From NCBI GenBank assembly GCA_905480645.1, contig CAJQRC010000001.1:74437-138436 (forward strand): a DNA stretch of 64,000 nt, read 5' to 3'. Source of the stretch: an uncultured Tateyamaria sp. (GTDB lineage: Bacteria; Pseudomonadota; Alphaproteobacteria; Rhodobacterales; Rhodobacteraceae). Numbering within the stretch: the first letter of the stretch is position 1; each line of letters begins with the position of its first letter. The translations under genes and the position numbers were made by a program. The notes below the pieces were generated by a model, which was given only the letters and a program-made list of their open reading frames with translations, did not search any database and had not been told where the DNA came from. Positions 19,050 through 27,160 of this stretch are shown piece by piece.

Positions 19050-19312
19050 TTTAGGTTTGGAGCCACTAAAATGACCAAAGACAGGGCTTGCCCAAGATGC
19101 ATGCTCGGCTTATGTGATAACAGACGGGTTCTACTCTTCTCGTACTAGGTTGCATTCCGGTGGCCTTAAGCAATTCCGAGGGCGCTGGCTCTGTGCGGAT
19201 CCTGGTCCGTTTATCTGGCACCCACCTGTACACACAGGTCCTCGGGAATGAGAAAACCATACGGTCTTGGTGGTTCCCGTCACTTTCCCTCATACCCACA
19301 AAAAGCATTCAG
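19050..19312. other. GC-rich palindrome-containing island, candidate structured RNA or remnant
   Basis: Within an AT-rich divergent gap, about 260 bases are clearly richer in G and C and full of inverted repeats. ACCTGT/ACAGGT form a 4-base-loop hairpin at 19224-19239. This is enclosed by a long-range stem ATTCCGAGG (19173-19181) with CCTCGGGAAT (19240-19249, one bulge). GGGC/GCCC lies at 19084-19093. On the minus strand AGTACGAGAAGA (about 19137-19148) differs at one base from the universal 12-base sarcin-ricin loop of large-subunit rRNA. An 80-codon minus-strand frame is open (19066-19308) but has no family resemblance I know. It could be an RNA gene, an rRNA-derived remnant, or a foreign insert. 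Strand is undecided. Confidence 0.45.
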
Positions 19313-19321
19313 TACTATTAG

Positions 19322-19351
19322 TTGTTACAAATACAAGCCTGACAGTATATA
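19322..19351 (+). promoter_or_regulatory. Candidate sigma-70-type promoter for pirin gene
   Basis: TTGTTA (19322-19327) and TATATA (19346-19351) are separated by 18 bases, about 30 bases before the pirin start, with an AGGAGA ribosome site at 19371. The match is by eye and weak at the -35 box. Confidence 0.35.
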
Positions 19352-19380
19352 AAAATAAAGGCATTTATTAGGAGAATTCT

Positions 19381-20292
19381 ATGTCGATAAGGCCGACTTT
19401 GGAAACACGTCTTGCTCAACCCACAATGGAGGGAGCTGGCGTTCACCTGCACCGAGCTTTCGGTTTTCAAGATCCAAGTGAGCTGGACCCCTTCCTACTT
19501 TTTGACGACTTTCGTAATGATATGCCAGCACATTTTGAGAAGGGTTTTCCTTGGCATCCACATCGGGGGATTGAAACTATTACATATGTGCTTGAAGGTA
19601 CCGTTGATCACGGAGACTCTCTTGGCAATATCGGCACGCTAGGCGCAGGTGATGTGCAATGGATGACAGCAGGGTCAGGAATTCTTCACCAAGAAATGCC
19701 GCATGGAAATATAAGCGGACAAATGCACGGATTTCAACTTTGGGGCAATCTACCGGCCGCACAAAAAATGACCGCTCCTCGCTATCAAGACGTCACAGCT
19801 GAGGATATTCCTATTGTCATAGATGACGATGGCACTCGCGTAAAAGTAATCACTGGGAATTTCTGGGGTAAGAAAGGCCCTGTTGATGGGATCGCGGCAG
19901 ATCCACAATACCTCGATATTTTTGTACCGGCAGGCCGAAAGAAAACTTTCAAAATTGATACAAGTCGACGTGCCTTCGCTTATGTTTTTGAAGGTGCAGG
20001 CGCTTTTGTCGACGCTTCAGCACCTTCAGGTGTACTACTAGAAAAGGAATTAGCAGGTCAAGAAGTTAACATCCGCGACCTGTCTGGCGATAGAACACTG
20101 GTCAGATTTGGAACAGGAGACGAAGTCATAGTACAATCCGGACCCGAAGGAGTTCGATTCTTATTGATTTCGGGAGCACCAATTGATGAACCAGTTGCTT
20201 GGCATGGCCCAATTGTGATGAACACGAAAGAGGAAATACGAAAGGCAATGCTAGATCTGAAAAACGGAACATTTATTCAGCCTAAACACTAG
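19381..20292 (+). CDS. Pirin family protein
   Basis: A 303-residue bicupin. The N-terminal cupin carries the pirin signature HPHRGIETITYVLEG, then WMTAGSGILHQEMP; the His residues and the Glu of HQE are the iron ligands of this family. The C-terminal cupin is present. Pirins are cytosolic non-heme iron proteins. Some oxidise quercetin, others bind regulators or metabolic enzymes, and the role here is not fixed. The start ATG follows AGGAGAATTCT. It converges with a TetR gene 61 bases downstream; shared control is possible but not shown. Length is at the upper normal range of the family. Confidence 0.9.
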   Translation: MSIRPTLETRLAQPTMEGAGVHLHRAFGFQDPSELDPFLLFDDFRNDMPAHFEKGFPWHPHRGIETITYVLEGTVDHGDSLGNIGTLGAGDVQWMTAGSGILHQEMPHGNISGQMHGFQLWGNLPAAQKMTAPRYQDVTAEDIPIVIDDDGTRVKVITGNFWGKKGPVDGIAADPQYLDIFVPAGRKKTFKIDTSRRAFAYVFEGAGAFVDASAPSGVLLEKELAGQEVNIRDLSGDRTLVRFGTGDEVIVQSGPEGVRFLLISGAPIDEPVAWHGPIVMNTKEEIRKAMLDLKNGTFIQPKH

Positions 20293-20353
20293 AATATATA
20301 ATATAAAAAGTCAGTTATTTTCTTCTATGTCCGAAACAATTACAGGTTTTGAA

Positions 20354-20944
20354 TTAGTACTTCGGGCATACTGATTTTTGAACCATTTCCCAATATTGGT
20401 TTTTTATATCGGCTATACTCAAGCGCCCTTTAGAGCGAAACCAGGAACTTACCCCTGTGAGCATTGCAATTATAGCTAGTGTTGTAATCTTAGTATCTGC
20501 AACCTGAAACTCATTTGCCTCGAGGCCAGCACGCAATATGTCCTCAAGCACTGTTTCATAGCGACGACGCAGTGCCTCAATCTCTTCAAAGTTTTGAGGT
20601 GATAAATTTCGCAATTCCATATAGGCAATAAAAACTGCATCAGGACGCTTATGATGAAAGGTGATGTGAAAACGTACAAACACTTCAAGCCGTGACGACG
20701 GCGTTGTCTCGGGCTTATCATGTATTGCAGAAAGCAATTCCAGCATATGATCCCGCATTAATTCGAATAACAAAGTTTGCTTATCCGGAAAGTAATTATA
20801 AAGAGCGCCCACCTGCACCCCCACTTCAGAGGCTATTTGGCGCATAGAAACAGCTGCAAAGCCACGTTGCGCGAAAAGATGCATTGCTGCATCGCGAACG
20901 CGTGGGCCTGTTTTGCCAGAATGTGAGCCTATGGTTCTTGCCAT
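20354..20944 (-). CDS. TetR-family transcriptional regulator
   Basis: A 196-residue regulator. The N-terminal helix-turn-helix is typical: VRDAAMHLFAQRGFAAVSMR, then QIASEVGVQVGALYNYFPDK with the family Y-F-x-x-K ending near residue 53. The C-terminal part is the variable ligand-binding helical domain, with no recognisable ligand class. Just upstream of the start is a palindrome (20958-20971) likely to be its own operator. Pirin converges with it on one side, and the small lipoprotein gene lies upstream on the other strand. TetR proteins near acyl-CoA or efflux genes often sense lipids or drugs, but the target here is not evident. Confidence 0.9.
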   Translation of the reverse strand: MARTIGSHSGKTGPRVRDAAMHLFAQRGFAAVSMRQIASEVGVQVGALYNYFPDKQTLLFELMRDHMLELLSAIHDKPETTPSSRLEVFVRFHITFHHKRPDAVFIAYMELRNLSPQNFEEIEALRRRYETVLEDILRAGLEANEFQVADTKITTLAIIAMLTGVSSWFRSKGRLSIADIKNQYWEMVQKSVCPKY

Positions 20945-20957
20945 AACTCTAGTTAAC

Positions 20958-20971
20958 TGAACACTTGTTCA
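20958..20971. promoter_or_regulatory. Palindromic operator candidate for the TetR regulator
   Basis: TGAACA-CT-TGTTCA is a perfect 6-bp-arm inverted repeat 13 bases before the TetR start codon. The size and position fit an autoregulatory TetR site. Confidence 0.5.
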
Positions 20972-21049
20972 AAACCAAGCCAAGCTTGCACCAAATCACG
21001 GCGTAGTGCATCAAAGGTTTGTCGTAACCGGAATTGGACCCTAAAGGCC

Positions 21050-21286
21050 ATGCGCAATGCCTGCTTCGCCCTTTGTCTACAATTATGCGCCTGTATCGAT
21101 ATGCCAAAGGTTAATGATACAATTACGCCTATGTTAGAGAAAACTAATTACCCCAAGCTCGTTCCATTAACTCCCCTCATTACCAACTCTGTACCAGCTG
21201 GAATAGATTCCAAAAAAACTACAAAAAATTTGGAGGCGCGAATATTAGCCCTCAAAACACGCGCGCGCGCACTTAAAAATCGATAA
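21050..21286 (+). CDS. Small putative lipoprotein upstream of hom
   Basis: A 78-residue protein with a short hydrophobic N-terminus (CFALCLQLCAC) that fits a lipobox, with a Cys around residue 14. The mature part has a repeated pattern seen in small proteins encoded before hom in Rhodobacterales: MPKVNDTI, then YPKLVPLTPLI, then a charged Ala/Arg-rich helix (LEARILALKTRARALKNR). The last helix looks like a coiled-coil or membrane-surface helix. It probably sits in the periplasm anchored to a membrane; no function is known to me. Its stop is about 130 bases before hom on the same strand. The reading is short and the call rests partly on memory of this synteny. Confidence 0.6.
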   Translation: MRNACFALCLQLCACIDMPKVNDTITPMLEKTNYPKLVPLTPLITNSVPAGIDSKKTTKNLEARILALKTRARALKNR

Positions 21287-21418
21287 TATTAGAAAAAGCG
21301 TTCCAAGCATATTCGTAAATCGGAGATCTACAGTAATTGATAAAGCAGGAACAATTGCACCAGCGAGTATAACCAGCTACATCGCCCACATCATATTTAG
21401 CCGAATAAGGATCCCTAT

Positions 21419-22705
21419 ATGAACAATCCATTGCGTCTCGGCATCGCAGGACTGGGAACAGTCGGTATTGGCGTGTTGAAAATACTCAAACAGCAATCTG
21501 CTTTGCTTTCGATTCGCACGGGCAGAGAGATTTCTATAACGGCAGTCAGCGCGCAGAGCCGCAATAAAGACCGAGGTATATCGATCGCAAGCTTTGCTTG
21601 GGAGGATGACCCTATCACTCTCGCAACCCGCGATGACATAGATGTCTTTGTTGAACTTATAGGCGGTACGGATGGTACAGCTAAAACAGCAACAGAGGCA
21701 GCAATTGCAGCGGGTAAGCACGTTGTAACAGCAAATAAAGCAATGCTAGCTATCCATGGTCAAGCACTAGCTGAAGCCGCTGAAATGAATAAAGTTTCCC
21801 TCCGTTTTGAGGCTGCTGTCGCAGGTGGAATTCCTGTGATTAAAGCACTTACAGAGGGCCTGGCAGGAAATACGATTAATCGCATTATGGGCGTAATGAA
21901 TGGTTCTTGTAATTATATTCTGACACGCATGGAAAGTGCAGGACTAACGTATGCTGAAGTTTTTGCCGAAGCTAAAGAACTTGGTTATCTTGAAGCAGAC
22001 CCACAACTTGATGTGGGCGGTATTGATGCAGCCCACAAGCTCGCTATTTTATCGACTATCGCCTTTGGCACGCGTATTAATTTCGATGGAATTGAACTTG
22101 AGGGGATCGAAAGGATAAGCATCGAAGATATCCGTCATTCCGCGGATATGGGCTACAAGATCAAGCTGCTCGGTGTATCGCAGAAAACTGATCGAGGTTT
22201 AGAACAGCGAATGATGCCTTGCCTAGTGCCAGACTCTTCTCCATTTGCGCAGCTTCAAGGTGGTACTAATATGGTAGCCATAGAAGGCGATGCGGTTGAA
22301 CAGATCGCGTTACGTGGTCCAGGGGCTGGCGAAGGACCAACTGCATCAGCAGTTTTAGCCGATATATGCGATATTGCACGCGGCCACCTAATGCCAGTAT
22401 TTGGGCAACCAGCTAACACCCTAACAAAAAGTCCATCCGCAAAATCTGTTATGTCTGCACCCTACTATCTTCGTATGACCATTGACGACAAGCCTGGAGC
22501 CCTCGCCAAAATCACAACTATTATTGGAGATGCTGGTGTAAGCATAGACCGGATGCGCCAATATGGTCATGCCAACAGTTCCGCTCCAGTCTTGATTGTC
22601 ACACATAACTGCACTCGAACAGCGATGGATGAAGCACTCAGTGCAATTAAGAATACGGATGTGCTGGGCTCTGATCCTGTCGTCCTCCGTATCGAAGCAG
22701 TTTAA
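21419..22705 (+). CDS. hom: Homoserine dehydrogenase
   Basis: A 428-residue enzyme that reduces aspartate semialdehyde to homoserine with NAD(P)H, at the branch to threonine and methionine. The Rossmann motif GIAGLGTVGIGVLKIL is at the N-terminus. The catalytic block EADPQLDVGGIDAAHKL (near residue 200) matches the family signature EADP-x-x-DV-x-G-x-DAAHK. The C-terminal 80 residues are an ACT domain (RMTIDDKPGALAKITTIIGD), which normally mediates feedback by threonine. It is the monofunctional type, not fused to aspartokinase. It is followed after 42 bases by glpX on the same strand, a conserved pair in Rhodobacterales. Confidence 0.96.
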   Translation: MNNPLRLGIAGLGTVGIGVLKILKQQSALLSIRTGREISITAVSAQSRNKDRGISIASFAWEDDPITLATRDDIDVFVELIGGTDGTAKTATEAAIAAGKHVVTANKAMLAIHGQALAEAAEMNKVSLRFEAAVAGGIPVIKALTEGLAGNTINRIMGVMNGSCNYILTRMESAGLTYAEVFAEAKELGYLEADPQLDVGGIDAAHKLAILSTIAFGTRINFDGIELEGIERISIEDIRHSADMGYKIKLLGVSQKTDRGLEQRMMPCLVPDSSPFAQLQGGTNMVAIEGDAVEQIALRGPGAGEGPTASAVLADICDIARGHLMPVFGQPANTLTKSPSAKSVMSAPYYLRMTIDDKPGALAKITTIIGDAGVSIDRMRQYGHANSSAPVLIVTHNCTRTAMDEALSAIKNTDVLGSDPVVLRIEAV

Positions 22706-22747
22706 CTATTCTCCTTTTTAAGGGCAAATCTCCAAAGGATCGTCACT

Positions 22748-23719
22748 ATGATGAACACTAACTCCCAGTTCCAAGACCGTTTGTTGTCTTTGGGCCTCGC
22801 CAGAGTTTCAGAAGCAGCAGCTTTAGCATCAGCTCGCTTAATAGGTCATGGCGACGAGAAAGCCGCAGACCAAGCAGCTGTAAATGCAATGAGAGAACAA
22901 CTGAACTTGCTAGAGATTTCCGGCGTTGTAGTAATCGGTGAAGGAGAACGTGACGAAGCACCGATGCTTTACATCGGTGAAGAAGTTGGCACTGGCAAAG
23001 GCCCAGGAGTTGATATCGCACTTGATCCACTGGAAGGCACCACACTGACCGCAAAAGATATGCCGAATGCGTTAACAGTGATTGCTATGGGTCCACGCGG
23101 CTCAATGCTGCACGCTCCAGATGTGTACATGAATAAATTAGCAATTGGCCCAGGATACTCTGCTGACACCGTTACTTTGGATATGAAACCAGCTAAACGC
23201 GTTACAGAACTAGCCAAGGCAAAAGGCTGCGAACCATCAGATATCACTGTTTGCATTCTTGAACGCCCAAGACACGACACCGTTATAGACGCTGTAAGAT
23301 CCACTGGTGCATCAATTAGGTTGATTACTGACGGGGATGTTGCAGGTGTTATGCATTGCGCTGACGCTTCCACAGGCATTGATATGTATATGGGAACAGG
23401 TGGAGCACCAGAAGGCGTTTTGGCAGCCGCTGCCCTAAAATGCATGGGTGGCCAAATTTATGGACAATTGCAGTTCCGCAATAGTGACGAAAAAATGCGT
23501 GCGGCTAAAGCAGGCATCACAGATCTGGATCGTATCTATACTCGAGACGACATGGTAACGCAGGATGTTATTTTTGCCGCAACAGGAGTAACTGCCGGTT
23601 CACTTTTAGCTGCGGTGCAACGTGAACCCGGTTGGCTGACTTGTGAAACGCTCTTAATGCGCTCTAAGACCGGCTCCGTCCGTAGAATGAGCTATCGTAC
23701 ACCAACCAACAATGTTTGA
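22748..23719 (+). CDS. glpX: Fructose-1,6-bisphosphatase class II
   Basis: A 323-residue class II FBPase (GlpX), which hydrolyses fructose-1,6-bisphosphate to fructose-6-phosphate in gluconeogenesis. Metal- and substrate-binding signatures are visible: VVIGEGERDEAPMLYIGEEV near residue 60 and DIALDPLEGTTLTAKD near residue 90, followed by GTGGAPEGVLAAAALKCMGG. AAAGGA precedes the start by about 8 bases; a second ATG directly follows the first, so either could be used. It supports growth on acetate and organic acids, consistent with the acs and TRAP genes in the window. No fba or other Calvin cycle gene is adjacent. Confidence 0.96.
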   Translation: MMNTNSQFQDRLLSLGLARVSEAAALASARLIGHGDEKAADQAAVNAMREQLNLLEISGVVVIGEGERDEAPMLYIGEEVGTGKGPGVDIALDPLEGTTLTAKDMPNALTVIAMGPRGSMLHAPDVYMNKLAIGPGYSADTVTLDMKPAKRVTELAKAKGCEPSDITVCILERPRHDTVIDAVRSTGASIRLITDGDVAGVMHCADASTGIDMYMGTGGAPEGVLAAAALKCMGGQIYGQLQFRNSDEKMRAAKAGITDLDRIYTRDDMVTQDVIFAATGVTAGSLLAAVQREPGWLTCETLLMRSKTGSVRRMSYRTPTNNV

Positions 23720-23851
23720 TATGTATTTTACAACTTATAAAATATACTCATTGTAGGTTCAGTCTTCTTTAAAGCTTCAAAAGCGTTGTTGTGTTTGTAA
23801 TTTCCTGAACCAAGCAGGGAATATTTATCGTAGAAAGAAATGGAGGCTGCC

Positions 23852-25591
23852 ATGGCCTTTTTGGGGGTAAATTCGTCGATAACTGGACGGGCTTGGATCG
23901 GCCCAGACCCGCGATTAGTGCGTCAGGCAGAAGCTTTACAACAACAAACGGATTTACCTGCGGTAGTATGCCAGATCCTGGCCCGCAATGACATTCAAGC
24001 GACAGAAACAAAAGCATACCTTAGCCCTACCATGCGCGAACTAATGCCAAATCCGCGCGGCCTAAAAGATATGGAAAAAGCCACAAAGCGTGTTTTAGAA
24101 GCTGTTACAGGACTACAAAAAATTGCAATTTTTGCGGATTATGACGTAGATGGCGGGGCCTCTGCTGCTTTGCTTCTAACTTGGCTACGAAATTTTCAAG
24201 CTGACGCGACGCTATACATACCAGATCGTATAGACGAAGGGTATGGTCCCAATGAGACTGCCATGGCTCAGTTGGCAAAGAAAAACGACCTTATCATATG
24301 CGTAGATTGCGGCACTTTATCTCACGGGCCTATCTCTGCAGCAATAGGCGCTGATGTTGTTGTTTTAGATCACCATCTTGGAACAGAACAACTGCCTGAC
24401 GCTTTTGCCATCGTAAACCCCAACCGGCAGGATGAAAATGGTACTTTGACACATTTATGTGCTGCAGCAGTCGTTTTTTTAATGCTTGTTGAGGCAGGCC
24501 GCCAGCTCCGAACCGTAGGAGAGAACGAACCTAACCTAATGAATATGCTTGATTTAGTTGGATTGGCTACTGTGGCTGATGTTGCTCCCTTAATTGGAGT
24601 CAATCGAGCCTTTGTCCGTCAAGGATTAAAAATTCTAGCACAGCGCAAGAGGATCGGATTAGTAGCATTATCTGACTTGGTTGGTATTGATACAGCTCCG
24701 ACGACTTATCACCTAGGTTATTTATTGGGACCAAGGATTAACGCAGGTGGACGAATTGGGCAGGCAGATTTGGGTGCGCGCCTTTTAGCAACTCAAGATC
24801 CGCATGAAGCAGATGCTCTTGCTCAGCGTTTGAACAGCTTAAATGTCGAACGTCGTGAAATAGAGGCAAGGGTACGTGCAGAAGCTTTAGCCCAATGCGA
24901 ACAACGCAGCACAGAGGAGCCTTTAGTTTGGGCTGCAGGCAAAGGTTGGCATCCTGGTGTTGTGGGCATTGTCGCCTCCCGCCTTAAAGAAATAACCCAC
25001 CGGCCATCAGTTGTAATTGGAATAGAAGATGGAATTGGCAAAGGTTCAGGGCGTTCTGTCTCAGGTATTGATCTAGGAGCGCCTATCCAACGACTTGTAA
25101 ATGAAGGGCTGTTGCTACGGGGCGGTGGGCACAAAATGGCGGCTGGATTGACTGTTTCTGAAAATAAAATCGAAGTGGCCATGGCGCGCTTGAGTGAATT
25201 ACTTTCAAAACAGGGCACCAATGTATTTGGTCCTTCTGATTTGCGGCTTGAAGGACTACTTGTGCCTAACGCTGCTACGGTCGAACTCGCTGAGCAGATT
25301 GAAGATGCAGGCCCATTCGGCGCAGGAGCCCCGGCGCCCCGCTATGCCTTTCCCGCTATGCGTATTAATACCGCACGTCGGGTTGGCGAAAACCATCTTA
25401 AAATTAACTTTGGAGCTCCAGGTGGTGAACGTTTAGACGGAATTGCTTTTGGCGCATTTGAAGGTCCAATCGGATCAACACTGAGCGAGCATGGCGGCGC
25501 CCCGTTTCATCTCGCGGGTAGATTGGAAATTAATTCCTTTCGCGGACGTAGATCAGTACAACTGCGCTTGGAGGACGCCGCATTCGCTTAA
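23852..25591 (+). CDS. recJ: Single-stranded-DNA-specific exonuclease RecJ
   Basis: A 579-residue 5'-to-3' ssDNA exonuclease acting in recombination and mismatch repair. DHH-superfamily motifs are clear: IFADYDVDGGASAALLLTW (motif I), ICVDCGT, and VVLDHHLGTEQLPDA (the DHH motif), then the DHHA1 region with GSGRSVSGIDLGAPI and LLLRGGGHKMAAGLTV. The frame is open to an ATG at 23840, but the ATG at 23852 has GGAGG five bases upstream and gives the usual family start (MAFLGVNSS). Length is normal. tRNA-Glu follows 100 bases downstream. Confidence 0.95.
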   Translation: MAFLGVNSSITGRAWIGPDPRLVRQAEALQQQTDLPAVVCQILARNDIQATETKAYLSPTMRELMPNPRGLKDMEKATKRVLEAVTGLQKIAIFADYDVDGGASAALLLTWLRNFQADATLYIPDRIDEGYGPNETAMAQLAKKNDLIICVDCGTLSHGPISAAIGADVVVLDHHLGTEQLPDAFAIVNPNRQDENGTLTHLCAAAVVFLMLVEAGRQLRTVGENEPNLMNMLDLVGLATVADVAPLIGVNRAFVRQGLKILAQRKRIGLVALSDLVGIDTAPTTYHLGYLLGPRINAGGRIGQADLGARLLATQDPHEADALAQRLNSLNVERREIEARVRAEALAQCEQRSTEEPLVWAAGKGWHPGVVGIVASRLKEITHRPSVVIGIEDGIGKGSGRSVSGIDLGAPIQRLVNEGLLLRGGGHKMAAGLTVSENKIEVAMARLSELLSKQGTNVFGPSDLRLEGLLVPNAATVELAEQIEDAGPFGAGAPAPRYAFPAMRINTARRVGENHLKINFGAPGGERLDGIAFGAFEGPIGSTLSEHGGAPFHLAGRLEINSFRGRRSVQLRLEDAAFA

Positions 25592-25691
25592 ACCGGAAAC
25601 CATCAGACGAATGAAAGTTTCTAGAATATTAATACATTTTTATGCTTGCGGAACAAAGAGCGATTGCCTAAAGAACTGGCGTGCGAACAGT

Positions 25692-25766
25692 GTCCCGTTC
25701 GTCTATCGGTTAGGACGTCAGGTTTTCAACCTGAAAAGAGGGGTTCGATTCCCCTACGGGATGCCA
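25692..25766 (+). tRNA. tRNA-Glu (anticodon TTC), CCA encoded
   Basis: A complete cloverleaf: acceptor GTCCCGT pairs with ACGGGAT, the anticodon stem TCAGG/CCTGA encloses the loop TTTTCAA (anticodon TTC), the T arm is GGGGTTCGATTCCCC, and the 3' end is G-CCA. The sequence is close to the alphaproteobacterial tRNA-Glu consensus. The DNA after it holds small accessory genes and an IS fragment, as is common downstream of tRNA genes. Confidence 0.97.
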
Positions 25767-25960
25767 TCGTCTTTTTATCCATAAAAAATAAAGATTTCAG
25801 AAGATAGCAATCTTTACCAAAAGGCTGTTTCTTTACCAAAACTTTTACCACTTCAAAGGCTCCATAGACTTTAATAGCATAGCGAAATGACACAAAACCG
25901 CCAGAATCAAATCAATGACCCTGACGGCTCAGTAGATTTACTTACCATTGTTGGTATTGG

Positions 25961-26191
25961 TTATTTCCGTTCCAGATATTTACGCAACTGATCTATACCG
26001 TCTGCAACGTCTTCAGCGGCTTGGCAGTTCTCAAAGCTTTTTATTGCATACTGCACAGCCTCTCGATTAGAGTTTTGGTGTGGGTCAAAAAGGCGGTTCC
26101 ACTTAGAAGTGTTAAAATCTGGGTGTTCAGTCAAAAGCATTTCTAAAGTTCTAAACGACACAACTTTATCGTCAGGGCATAATGATGCCAT
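25961..26191 (-). CDS. Small hypothetical protein in the tRNA-adjacent patch
   Basis: A 76-residue acidic-to-neutral protein, probably helical (LEMLLTEHPDFNTSK and YAIKSFENCQAAEDVADGID). No signal peptide, membrane segment or family is recognised. GGGA lies about 8 bases before the ATG. It is 30 bases downstream of a second small gene on the same strand, so the two probably form one operon. Location directly after a tRNA gene and absence of a known family suggest accessory or phage-derived origin. It may also be non-functional. Confidence 0.5.
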   Translation of the reverse strand: MASLCPDDKVVSFRTLEMLLTEHPDFNTSKWNRLFDPHQNSNREAVQYAIKSFENCQAAEDVADGIDQLRKYLERK

Positions 26192-26221
26192 GTTAATATT
26201 CCCAATTATAAAGGTGATTGT

Positions 26222-26515
26222 TTACTTGTTAGCTGCCACAGGTTCTTTGAAGTCTTCATATGAAATGGTGGCATAGTTCAACGGAGCATTTAATCCCAGC
26301 AAAGCTATTTCGATTTCGTCTTCACGAAACTCACCAGCATCTAATAACTCAAAAGCCACTATAGCTATTCCATCTCTACCAGAGTCACGAAAGGCCGTCA
26401 TAATCTTCCGTTTGATGTTAGCTGTTCGTGACGATCTAACGCTACCGACTGCAAAGCTGTCACTGTCTTTCTCAGGATCAAGAGTGCTTGCTAAAACTGA
26501 ATTGTGGCCTATCAA
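26222..26515 (-). CDS. Small hypothetical protein with MIGHNS-type N-terminus
   Basis: A 97-residue protein that begins at a TTG and reads as MIGHNSVLA if TTG is the start. That N-terminus recurs in small phage-like or plasmid-like proteins of alphaproteobacteria. The rest has a basic stretch (RSSRTANIKRKIMTAFRDSG) and an acidic helix (DAGEFREDEIEIALLGL). No catalytic motif or membrane segment is seen. It leads the two-gene unit with the 76-residue protein. Together with the IS481 fragment beside it this points to a mobile-element remnant. Function unknown. Confidence 0.5.
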   Translation of the reverse strand: MIGHNSVLASTLDPEKDSDSFAVGSVRSSRTANIKRKIMTAFRDSGRDGIAIVAFELLDAGEFREDEIEIALLGLNAPLNYATISYEDFKEPVAANK

Positions 26516-26681
26516 AGCTGCACCACCATTCCAGTATCGGCGTCATTCTGAAGTGTTCGTGGTTTGGAATAGTACGCTAATATATCAATGACTAATTAAC
26601 TTCCTTGTGAAAAGTGTAGATATGTACAGTCTCCTGAGACACTTCCTGTAAATTCTCTGATTTGGGATGGATGAAGTATTC

Positions 26682-26873
26682 ATGACGAACCAAGACCGCG
26701 ACATTCAACGTAGACTTAGAGTGCTCCAGCACGCTTAGAAGATCGGTAATGCCCGCAAAGCCTGTCGATATTTTGGGATTGGCAGGTCCAGTTTTTATAG
26801 ATGGCGTGATGCATACCCAAAGCGTGGCGAAGCTGCCTTGAAGAATGGCAAATTGGGGAGAGAAACCAATTAA
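26682..26873 (+). pseudogene. IS481-type transposase, N-terminal fragment with in-frame stop
   Basis: The plus-strand frame from the ATG at 26682 reads like the DNA-binding N-terminus of IS481-family transposases: RDIQRRLRVLQHA, a TAG at 26736-26738 where relatives usually have Glu, then KIGNARKACRYFGIGRSSFY and RWRDAYPKRGEAALKNGK. It ends at a TAA at 26871-26873, and no catalytic DDE core follows. The remnant is about 63 codons of a transposase that is normally over 300 residues. It is a dead fragment; no terminal repeats were found. Confidence 0.75.
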
Positions 26874-27160
26874 TTGAAAACGCCTTATAAAAGTCAGAAA
26901 CTATTACTGTTTGCAATAACTTATGTGAACTCATGGTAATGAATGTAAGTTAGTTTTATTTACACCAATTAATCCTCCGCATGAAATAGCCCCGGCATGG
27001 GCGCTACTGCGTAGTCTACGGGTACTTGGAGTAACTCACATAGCCTGAGCCTATGCCAAAATTTCTATACAAGACACACCAACTATCCTATGAACACCTA
27101 TGTGTTCGCAGCCAGATATATATCTTTGTCTTCCACACTTTGATTGATCAATTAGGTTCA

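Noticed and set aside
19066-19308. 80-codon minus-strand frame as a protein gene
   Set aside because: It spans the GC-rich palindromic island, has no recognised domain, and its Arg/Cys/Trp-rich composition looks like translated RNA-coding DNA.
19050-19312. Genuine 23S rRNA domain VI gene fragment
   Set aside because: Only the 12-base loop and a short later patch agree; the flanking stems and the peptidyl-transferase-side sequence do not, and the tetraloop-closing pair is lost. Kept only as a possibility.
25692-27160. Intact genomic island with att repeats at tRNA-Glu
   Set aside because: No integrase and no second copy of the tRNA 3' end were found.
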